Origin: Mactromeris polynyma
Taxonomy: Eukaryota > Mollusca > Bivalvia > Venerida > Mactridae
Assembly: GCA_032209605.1 (NCBI GenBank)
Contig: JASFXZ010000014.1
Span: forward strand, 6,592,912-6,656,911
Direction of reading: 5' to 3'
DNA length: 64,000 bases
Below are positions 55,234 through 64,000 of this stretch, one piece after another. The position numbers were made by a program, and so were the translations under genes. The notes under the pieces are model-generated. The model was given only the letters and a program-made list of their open reading frames with translations. It was not told the DNA's origin and did no database searches. How positions within the stretch are numbered: the stretch's first letter is position 1; each line of letters begins with the position of its first letter.

Positions 55234-55494
55234 CACCGCTGTACGATTTCCAACCTCTTCTTTAAGTGACGTCATTTCCAGAAAACGTCACATGTGACGT
55301 ATCCATGTACTGACAGTAAACTATTGAATTGAATTGAATTGAATTGACAGTAAACATTTGCCCAATATGACAATATATAAACGTATGACCACATGACGTA
55401 AATATTGTTTCCTGCTTGCAAATAATGACATCACATGTTGCACTTTCTGGAAATGACGTCACTTACAGAAGAGGTTGGAAATCCCACAGCGGCG
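55234..55494. repeat. Inverted repeat with CRE palindromes, arms about 50 bp
   Basis: The left arm 55234-55284 and right arm 55443-55494 pair over GATTTCCAACCTCTTCT and AAGTGACGTCATTTCCAG. Each arm holds a TGACGTCA palindrome, and more TGACGT copies lie around (55195, 55286, 55296, 55516). The centre has a short GAATT run (55325-55346). Probably a small MITE; a role as a CRE-rich regulatory segment upstream of the 56-60 kb gene is possible but unproven. Confidence 0.6.
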
Positions 55495-56078
55495 ATCATT
55501 TTATTATTATACATATGACGTCATTTGGCACTTCCAAGAAAACTTTTCTCTCTATAATACTGTCTAATAACACATCTTAATATTCATTGGGTAGATCTTG
55601 ATCTACAGTCGTATTTTTGTGGTTTTGTTTTAAACATTTTGTCCGGAATATAACACTGTCATTTTTTGGGAGGTTATCAAATTACCAGGCATACATAATC
55701 ACATAAAAGATACAATGTGTCGTGCAAGGTCAGACTTAACAATCAAATGTCAAAAAGGGTCTAAAACAGTTTTCCAGAATTTCTTTGAATTATCTAAATT
55801 TCTTGGCCCAAATGTTCACCATAATGACCAATAACCAGTGTGCTACACGCAATACCTGTTGACAAGTGGCGGGCTCGACATGTTGCCCTTGGGCATCTAG
55901 TATTTAAAACTATTGCAGGTATTACAGAGGGAAATCTCGCTGCTTGGAAGAATACAAGTGTTGGGTCAGATAAGATATTCTATTTCGTGGTTGTGGTGTG
56001 ATCTATGTGGCATTTACCTTGATTTCTGTGAAGTGAGATCAGGTTGGAACACTTGTATTCGTGCAATTATTATTGGTT

Positions 56079-59000
56079 ATGGCTGGTCGAAAAGGTAAGA
56101 ATCTCAATTGTTTTATAAATTTTCACTTAGTGATCTGATTAATGAACAAACTTTTGGCAGATTTATTTAGACTTTTTCAATAAATTATTGAAAAGGTCTA
56201 AATAAATCAGGTTATTTTTCTATTAATTTGAATCAGAAATGCATCCAGTATCTTTTTACTGTAGTACGTTACTAGCGGGTTAACATTTTTGACCAATGTA
56301 TGATATACATTTTGTACTTTCAATCTTTTAAATTTGTTATTGCACCAAATTTCAAAGTTTTAACATAGCCAAGTAGTGAACAGTTACTGCGTCTATAAGA
56401 TACCAGCATCGACGATTTGGTTAAGTCGATGCAATATTGCTTCGAAATTTGGTTATATCGTGACAATTAAAGATGAATTGTATAAATAGGGCATAAGCAT
56501 TTTTCATTTTCTTAAAAACTGGCAAATTAACTTTCAAAACATTAATTTACATCTTCAAATTGTGTCATTACCGTGCTTGCACAATGGAAGATTATATTAC
56601 TGTTCATATACCATATAGAACATTAAACTAGTTAGTTTCAAGTTCCCGTGTGCTATGCAAGACTGCGCATGCGTACCTTCCATGACTGAAACACAACATT
56701 CTGAATTGTAACTGTGTATGGCACGTTATAAGAGATAAACATATGATTTAATATTGTTTTATAACATTACTGAGCAGAAGAATTTGGCAATATTATGATG
56801 TATCATGAATATACTGAGTCGATATATCAATACAACATTTACAATTACTGGCAATACCTAGCATGTAACAACAATGAACTTGGTTCGACAATTATGGTTA
56901 TCAGTTTATCAAATCCTACATAAAATGTTACAGAATATTATACCTGATTTTTACAATGAGTTTATTTATTTTTCAGATCAGCCCAATTCCAGGTTAATGT
57001 ACTTGGTGACAGAGATTGGTACCACTGTGCTCCGTGAGTTGTTTGATGTACTGGTTGGTCATGACTTTATAAGATACCTGATGGCTAACCAAACTCAACG
57101 TGATTGCATTCGGAATTTAGTGAATACCAGAAGTATAACTTCTGATCAAGCGAACCTTCTACCACCAAAAGATAAGCTCCCGGATTTGTCAAAATTTGAC
57201 TTTCTCTTACTGTTCACTCTTTTGAGAAATGTGTGTGGTCTACAACCTCGAAGTTATCGTGTGTGGAATAGTCCTTCACGAACTAATAGGTCGACGGAAG
57301 CTGATATAACAAGGTTGAGACGTTTTAAAGATGAAGTACGAACATGTATTGGAATTTGATAAATTTATTTCGTTAGGGGCTGGTGTTTGTCCGCGTTATC
57401 TATTTCCAGACATTTTATGCATATTTGCCCTTGTCCGTCTATCCGTCATCCCGTCACAAAATATTGTATTACTCATATCTCCAAAAGAATATGAGCCAGA
57501 GTAATAAAACTTTACAGGAATGTTCACTGGCCTGTGTAGTTGTGCACTTGTGGACCTGTGGTTTCATGTTTGGCTGTGCCCGGTCAGTGCAGAGTTATGG
57601 CCCTTGATTTAGTTAAAATATAGCCTACATAATATGCAATATTATGTGGCGCATATCTCCAAAAGAACATGAGCCAGAGTCATAAGGCTTTACAGGAATA
57701 TTTACCAACCTGTGTGTGTAGTTGTTCACCTGGGGTTTCATGTATGGCTCCACCCAGTAAGTGCAAATATTGCCTTTGTCTTATTGAAAATATAGCATAG
57801 AGAGCGAGCAATCTTGTGTCGCGCCTATCTCCATCAGTATATCAGCTAGACTCACAAAACATTTAGGTTTTTACCGCAAACCTTTTACGGGTGTTTTTAG
57901 ACAGTTTTGCACTCTCATGCCCGGTATTTGTAATGTTCATAATATAAATATGTTGATATTGTCATGTGTAATTAACTAAACTCGCAGTGTTTTTGTGTTG
58001 ATGTTTCCCTAGGATCTGCAAGAGGAGGCATTGTCATGTGTATGTGGCGTTCCCTGTACCAATTCAATCCTCCAGCATTTAATCAAACAGTTGAGTGTGA
58101 TAAATCCTCTAGCATTTAATCAAACAGTTGAGTGTGATCAATTCCTCGGCATGAATTTGATACGGTTTGTGAAAGAAACCTTGTGTTTTTCAGTTATCGC
58201 ATAGTGGTATGTATTCTCCTGAGGTAGAATTAAATTGCAAAATTGAAAAAGTGGCGTCGGTAAATATATTATTTAATTATTGTTTCTGCTTCAACTCGGC
58301 TATTATATTAATGGCTTCTGTTCTTCTTTTAATTGATATTGAATGTTATCATAAAATGTTATAATGCTAGTTTTCTTTATTGATTTTCACCATTTGATAA
58401 AGAATTTTATATCATTATGTTTCATTTGTTTTGCGATTGGATGTATTAAGTAAGAGCAGAGTTATACTCATCATTTTAGTAAGGTTTGGTCATCTGCGTT
58501 TCAGGTGTATATGAAATACTGTTATGATTGTTTTAATTTTCGTCTTCGTAAAGAAACATGAAGCATTCCTTATGAAGAGTAAAATTTATATTTTAGTTAT
58601 ATACATACCCGGCTCTATTGCCAATAACATAGATCGCAATGACCAATATATATGATAATATAAACGAACTTTAGTCTCTAAACATGTTGTAAAAATTCTG
58701 ATCATTTGTGTAATTTGATTAATTCTAAATAAGTTACACTACTCAAGATAATTTATAATGTATATTTGACATTGGCATTTATTTGCAGATACTTCACAGA
58801 CTCAATACACGTGCTGGAAACCCTGACGTGTCACAATTAATAATTGAAGCCCAGCACCTTCCTTTCGATGAGTTGGAGCCCCTTAAACCTGGAGTCAAGA
58901 TTAAACGGACAAATATAGATATCACAGGTATTTTCAAAACTCCTTAACATAAGTTTATGCAATATAATAAAGATTGTGTTACATAAAACAACTACAAAAT

Positions 59001-60446
59001 GAACCAATTTGTCAAGTGGATAACTTGTTAAAGCGCCAGTTCATTTTTTACCTAATTTGTCTATTTGTAAAAGCATTTTTACATATTTGACCAGAAATGA
59101 CATTGCAGACGAAATAATCTTATTTGGTTGAATTTGACATATTTAGCAAAATGTAAGACACTCAACAGGTTTGGAAGACACTTCGCTTTCACTGAAGTCA
59201 ATGGCATAAGCTAATGAGTATGATGTTTTCGCATGAAACATGCATGAAAAACGAACTTGACAGTTATTTCATTCATTGTTCGTTATCTATATAGAAAGTG
59301 TTTTCGTGAAATGAAATTCAATTTGAGTGGTATGAAACAAACATATAGCTTTAGAAAAGAGAAAACAAATTGGTCATTACACTTTAACTTGATAACATTT
59401 TGAAATATACAGTGACCAATCATATGTTTGTAATACTGAACGGCATAATAGTTGCCAAACACTGTCAATCTCTCAGGTTAATGACATAAACATGGGCTAT
59501 ATGTCAAGTAGTCTTAATTCATAACATTCACATTATTTGTCTCCCATTTCAATTTTGTCATTTAACAATCCCGCAGATTATAAATGTTTATTTTTCAACT
59601 ATGCGTTATACATAACAGACAGTATCAGCCTTTTATTGTATTGCAGGTAATATTGCTAATCAACCACTTGAACAAGAAATACCTGCAAAAAGTCTTCTTC
59701 GCCTGACATCATTGTCTCTGCATGGCATTAAAATGGAACATAACAGTTTTGAGAAGATGGTAAAATATCTCGCTAGCAATGTTCTCATTCAAAGTATTAA
59801 TTTGTCGTATGTTTCTTGTTATCATCACAAGGACAGTGATTCTGATTGTACATTGACCCTGAATCTTGAAAATCATACAAAGCTCACTTCATTGTGTCTG
59901 TACGGTGTTGACATTGTTTGTGACTGTGTAAACTGTTCTAGTTTACAGTCCATCAAGTTGTATCCAATATCTCAGAGGGTTGTTGATAGTTATATTACTG
60001 TATTTAACTGTATTAAGGATTCCCATCTTGAACATCTTGATATTTATGTAAGCCTTGCCATGTATGAAGACAATACATTGAAATCTTTGACATCTGCAGT
60101 GACAACACTTCCAAATATCAAGTCACTAAAACTGAGTGGCATAAACTTACCTGATGGCGTCTCTTTACAACTACATCGTGATGTAACACACGTGAAGATA
60201 GTGCTGGAGCATGTCACAATGAGTCAACAATACTTTCAGGATTTTACTTTAAATTGTGCTGGAGCAATATCTGAGGCACATGTTGAATTAGATTGCTGTA
60301 CGATTAAACCATTCGGAGAAAGTTACTTGAAGTCATGGCAGAATACTGTGAGTTATATATGCGAGTATTTTACAGCAATACCTGCTGTACAAGTTACACA
60401 TCAAGACGATTGTTGTCTGCACTTTAAAAGTACTCGGCGAGATTAA
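56079..60446 (+). CDS. DZIP3-type HEPN domain + leucine-rich-like repeat protein (NLR-like without NACHT)
   Basis: Four exons in phase: 56079-56094 (MAGRK), 56977 to about 57335, 58789-58927 and 59647-60446, with acceptors TTTTTCAG, ATTTGCAG and TATTGCAG. The model gives about 437 residues. Residues about 6-125 match the HEPN domain of DZIP3-like proteins: LMYLVTEIGTTVLRELFDV, a mid NLVNTRSITSDQANLLPP stretch, KFDFLLLFTLLRNVCGL, and ADITRLRRFKDE. The last exon holds leucine-rich-like repeats (LLRLTSLSLHGIKMEHNS, KLTSLCLYGVDI, NIKSLKLSGINLPD). In bivalves this HEPN usually precedes a NACHT-type NTPase and such repeats, a proposed innate-immune sensor layout; no NTPase is visible in the 1.45 kb between. 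The exon 2 donor (GAA-GTACGA, 57336) is weak; unspliced, the frame stops at 57359 to give a HEPN-only protein. Alternatively an exon near 58014 is used. Confidence 0.7.
56158..56212. repeat. Short hairpin, arms about 25 bp
   Basis: GATTTATTTAGACTTTTTCA on the left pairs with TGAAAAGGTCTAAATAAATC on the right, with almost no loop. It lies in the first intron of the HEPN-LRR gene. Either a tiny MITE or a terminal-repeat remnant. Confidence 0.75.
57380..57850 (+). repeat. Dispersed repeat in intron (TCCGTCTATCCGTC type)
   Basis: Two consecutive degenerate units: CATATCTCCAAAAGAATATG and CATATCTCCAAAAGAACATG, each followed by AGCCAGAGT and ..TTTACAGGAAT, then a third weaker one near 57820. Same general class as the repeats near 36060, 37360 and 62330. 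The frame at 57383-57607 is part of it. Confidence 0.6.
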
Positions 60447-60863
60447 TCTGTACTATCTTCAAGGTCACAATGAACGGTGTGATAAACAGTTCCCTTGCAT
60501 TGCCGCATAGACTGACAGATTAACCAGTTGGTAGTGTACCCTTTTTTGAATGAAGTGATACCAAATGATATATTTCCACTTTTCAGTATCTTATAATTGT
60601 TTTATGGCAGTACTTAGTTCTACTGATTAGCAAGGTTTCTTCAGTTTTATTCCATGTTAATATATGTGATATATAAGTGCAATGTTCTACGTGCTTTTAA
60701 TGTTTAGTATATATAAATGTATATATAGATACTTTGATGTATTAGTTTTATGTGCATAAATAATCTCATATAACTCATTGTATGAGTGGCAGTGTACTTT
60801 TATCTGGTATGCATACGATGTTCTTGTTGTGTATGTATGTGATATGTTCACTGATGAGATTAA

Positions 60864-60869
60864 AATAAA
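60864..60869 (+). terminator. Possible polyadenylation signal of the HEPN-LRR gene
   Basis: AATAAA about 420 bp after the stop codon in a gene-free stretch. Confidence 0.45.
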
Positions 60870-61812
60870 GATTAAATATATATAAAATACAAATGTAGTT
60901 TGATGTTGATATGCTTATATATGTTCCCTATAACATATAAACGTGGTTGTATTTATTCTTGTACATATTTCAAGTAGAATTTGATTTTATATGCAGATTG
61001 TGACAGCTTAAAACAAGCCGAGTGGTAATAATTAAGTCTGTACTTGCAGAAATTAAACATAAGTGATTGTGCGTTTTCTTATTAGCTTTAGTTACATTCC
61101 CGTGTCCGAGGTCCGTCTTCTCCAATTGACTTTTTACGCTCCAGAAGTCACAAATTGTTATCAAATCTCTTATCATGTCAATATTGGGTACTCAGTTACC
61201 GGGTACAAAACAGAGTATACTGCTAGAAGCCACACCTTCAACCTGATCTACATGATCTACCCTGTATGATTTCCTTTATAATTTCTGGGACCCATTCGAT
61301 ACCCAATAACGTGGGGTATAAAAACCAGGTCATTAGGTCAAATCATAGAAAATCCTTCAAATACCACATTTTTCCTGATCAGAATGAAGCCCTGCTATAA
61401 AAATGTTTCACTAGATAAAATAAGGGTCAAGTTGGAACAAACTGGGTTGTATGAGGTAAAAACCTATGTCACACGTCCGAATGTATGCGAATATCAATTG
61501 ACGGGTCATCGAATTTCCCAACCTTTAGCGTTTAGGGTAGGAATATGTTGTGTGGGTATAACGAAAGATTTAAGTTTTGATTATTGGTATGGTTGGCAAA
61601 TTATTTGGCAAAACTATGATTGAAAGGTTTTTTTGTTTTTATATTTATATATGAATGCATAATTCTAATATGAATTTTAAAGGAATAATGAATGACAGTT
61701 GTGTATTACTGTTAAAGCTCATGGGCTTTATTGATATTTAGCATCTTAGTTTTAACTTTTAGAAATTTCTTATCTTATTAAGTCATATTGAGGCACACGA
61801 AAAATTGGTCAA
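60870..61812. other. No gene recognised
   Basis: An open frame at 61384-61623 (79 codons) is cysteine- and tyrosine-containing but shows no known pattern, upstream exon or conserved context. Not called. Confidence 0.4.
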
Positions 61813-61882
61813 TGGCACTACCTAGATTCGAACCCGGGTCTACGGATTGCCTGTCCGTTATGCTAACCACTACAGCACTAAG
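61813..61882 (-). repeat. tRNA-like sequence (SINE head or pseudo-tRNA)
   Basis: The minus strand has a TAGTGGTTAGCA box A region, an anticodon stem ACGGA/TCCGT and box B GGTTCGAATC. The acceptor stem does not pair and position 33 is A instead of the invariant T, so it is not a functional tRNA gene. Confidence 0.5.
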
Positions 61883-62261
61883 TTTTAGTCGTCTTCATAA
61901 AGCCTCTTACAAACATCTTAGCTAGGAATTTATCATAATATTACAAAATATATGTTATTATGCGTATCAAGTGGTCAAGATAGACTCATACTTTGTACAG
62001 TTAAGTACTCGTGCACCCACTTAGTTCACCACAAACGCACTGACACGTGATTGGACAATATGAGTATGAATGCTTTCCCTGGAGAACTAATATAATTTTG
62101 TTTACTTGCACATAAAGGTAGAGTACTTGAGTAATGATACTGTTATGATATGAAATATACATGTTGAATAATTATGAAGATGAATGGCTGCTGTGCCATT
62201 TTCATTTGACACAAACTTCAAGTTTTTGAAACATTTTGATAACATTAAGCTCATCAAATTT

Positions 62262-62450
62262 ATAGCTCTACTGACCACAGGTCAGAGAGCTTATGTCATT
62301 GCGAATTGTCCGTTATGTGAGCGTGCGTCCGTCTGTTAACTTTTCATTGAAACGACATCTCCTATTTTGACCTAACTTCACAGGAACGTTCCTTGGTCAG
62401 TCCTATTTCTAATTTGTTAAAATGGTTGCGATCAATTGCATAAGTAGGTC
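62262..62450 (+). repeat. Dispersed repeat (GCTCTACTGACC..CGTCCGTCTGTTAAC type)
   Basis: Has the TAGCTCTACTGACCACAGGT start, GTGCGTCCGTCTGTTAAC and CGACATCTCCTATTTTGACC stretches. The CGTCCGT..CAA..ACATCTCC layout is also seen at the right window edge (63908-64000). Noncoding. Confidence 0.55.
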
Positions 62451-62719
62451 GCAGGAGCTAAAAATATATTTTAAATATGATATTTTTAAAAGTCTCACAA
62501 GGCCCATATTTAGTATATAATATTGTTTAGTGGTCCTCTACCACAAGTTTAACATGGATTTATACGGGAAATATCTTTGAAAAATAATTTTGGGTCATAT
62601 GTAGCATTGCCTAGTGATCCGCTACTAATATTTTTTAAATCATGGCCCTGAAGTCAAAACTGGCTCCGCCCTGAGGTCACATGATTTATATAGGCTTATG
62701 CACGAAAATCTGAAAACTA

Positions 62720-63775
62720 AGTAGATAACCATGCTCATTGAAGTTCCATGTGCACAATGTAGCCAGTAGATAACCAAGCTCGTCAAAGTTCAATGTGCAC
62801 AATGTAGCCAGTAGAAAACCATGCTCATTGAAGTTCCATGTGCACAATGTAGCCAGTAGATAACCATGCTCATTGAAGTTCCATGTGCACAATGTAGCCA
62901 GTAGATAACCATGCTCATCGAAGTTCCATATGCACAATGTAGCCAGTAGATAACCATGCTCATCGAAGTTCCATGTGCGCAATGTAGCCAGTAGATAACC
63001 ATGCTCATCAAAGTTCCATGTGCGCAATGCAGCCATTAGAGAACCGTTCCCATAGAAGTTCCATGTGCACAATGCAGCCATTAGAGAACCATTCACATCA
63101 AAGTTCCATGTGCGCAATGCAGCCATTAGAGAACTGTTCCCATCAAAGTTCCATGTGCGCAATGCAGCCGTTAGAGAACTGTTCCCATAGAAGTTCCATG
63201 TGCGCAATGCAGCCATTAGAGAACCACTCCCATCAAAGTTCCATGTGCGCAATGCAGCCATTAGAGAACCATTCCCATCAAAGTTCCATGTGCGCAATGC
63301 AGCCATTAGAGAACCATTCCCATCAAATGTCCATGTGCGCAATGCAGCCATTAGAGAACTGTTCCCATCAAAGTTCCATGTGCGCAATGCAGCCAGTAGA
63401 TAACCATGCTCATCAAAAGTCCATGTGCACATTGCAGTCAATAGAGAATCATGCTCATCAGAGGTCCATGTGCACATTGCAGCCGATAAAGAGTCATGCT
63501 CATCAGAGGTTCATGTGCACAATGTAGCCAATAGAGAATCATGCTCATAAGAGGTCCATGTGCACATTGCAGCCAATAGAGAATCACGCTCATCAGAGGT
63601 CCATGTGCACATTGCAGCCGATAAAGAGTCATGCTCATCAGAGGTTCATGTGCACAATGTAGCCAATAGAGAATCATGCTCATCAGAGGTCCATGTGCAC
63701 ATTGCAGCCAATAGAGAATCATGCTCATCAGAGGTCCATGTGCACAATGCAGCCAGTAGAGAGTCTGAAACTCAA
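62720..63775. repeat. 45-bp tandem satellite, about 23 units, open in several frames
   Basis: The unit is built on CATGCTCATCGAAGTTCCAT, then GTGCACAATGTAGCCAGTAG. Three blocks differ in type: 62720-63030 (ATAACCATGCTCAT), 63030-63390 (GAGAACCATTCCCAT) and 63390-63770 (GAATCATGCTCATCAGAGG). Because 45 is a multiple of three, long open frames appear on both strands; they repeat the satellite in translation and I do not call them genes. Confidence 0.92.
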
Positions 63776-63907
63776 TGTCCTTTTGTTCATGTTTGTTCTG
63801 ATAAAAACAATTTTGTAACGATTTTTGAAATATAATATACACTTGCTGCCATGTTTTAATGCTATTTTTCATTATTTAAAATAATCAATATCTTACATTG
63901 TTTTCAT

Positions 63908-64000
63908 TTTAGCTCACCTGAGCACATAGTGCTCGGGATGAGCTTTTCCCATCGCCCACCGTCCGGCGTCCGTCAACAATTGCTTCAAACAACATCTCCA
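63908..64000 (+). repeat. Dispersed bivalve-type repeat, runs off the edge
   Basis: Starts TTAGCTCACCTGAGCACATA, with GCTCGGGATGAGCTTTTCCC and CGTCCGGCGTCCGTCAACAA. I recall this as one of the commonest interspersed sequences in clam and mussel genomes. Only the first 93 bp are in the window. Confidence 0.6.

Noticed and set aside
61384..61623. 79-residue protein
   Set aside because: No recognisable motif, no neighbours and no signal; length is within chance for AT-rich DNA.
61813..61882. Functional tRNA gene on the minus strand
   Set aside because: No acceptor stem pairing and no T at position 33.
62686..63872. Repetitive proteins of 263, 169 and 144 residues
   Set aside because: Translations of the 45-bp satellite in several frames on both strands; no codon preference for any one frame, no splice or start context.

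Overview
The window looks like nuclear DNA of a bivalve mollusc. It is AT-rich, its genes have introns with GT..AG borders, it is dense in repeats, and it carries dispersed repeats that I associate with bivalve genomes (the ACGCCCGTTT..AAAACGGGAC type near 41.2 kb and the CTCACCTGAGCACATAGTGC type at the right edge). The resemblance is recalled, not computed; a heterodont clam is my best guess.

Host genes are few: a PAN/apple-like exon (0.2-0.6 kb, minus); an intronless class A GPCR (11.3-12.5 kb); a two-exon RING-less B-box/beta-propeller TRIM-like gene (43.3-45.7 kb); a decayed minus-strand gene with an exon amplified in frame as a 78-bp minisatellite (46.0-47.9 kb); and a four-exon gene joining a DZIP3-type HEPN domain to leucine-rich-like repeats (56.1-60.4 kb).

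The most informative region is 24191-35092. I read it as one 10.9-kb two-gene DNA transposon bounded by inverted ends (ACACCCTTTCAATTA / ACACCGTTTCAATTA) and an AT dinucleotide on each side. Inside, a plus-strand gene encodes SAP + SWIM zinc finger + YqaJ-type nuclease, and a convergent minus-strand gene encodes a THAP + DDE_Tnp_4 transposase. That gene pair fits the ISL2EU/IS4EU group as I remember it. Both genes carry stops and frameshifts. A second element (32165-34033, 8-bp target duplication ACCAGTTG) sits inside the THAP exon; excising it with one duplication copy rejoins the reading frame exactly. Its ends are packed with 11 and 7 inverted copies of GACTTTTCAACCCC.

The rest is mostly repeats. 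At 0.7-6.6 and 16.8-20.9 kb there are four copies of a composite repeat, three of them leading into the same LINE reverse transcriptase, several with a pogo-like MITE. A different LINE lies at 21.5-23.5 kb and a 5'-truncated LINE tail at 13.1-13.8 kb. Four copies of a foldback element (7.2, 9.9, 15.7, 55.0 kb) include one complete copy made of hairpin-forming units. A 2.7-kb long-inverted-repeat element lies at 35.4-38.2 kb. Tandem arrays have units of 16 bp (40.1 kb), 78 bp (46 kb), about 57 bp (52 kb) and 45 bp (63 kb). A tRNA-headed SINE lies at 42.1 kb.

Host genes show no sign of working together. The only genes with an evident functional link are the two of the 24-35 kb transposon. All calls come from reading the sequence; no database search was possible.
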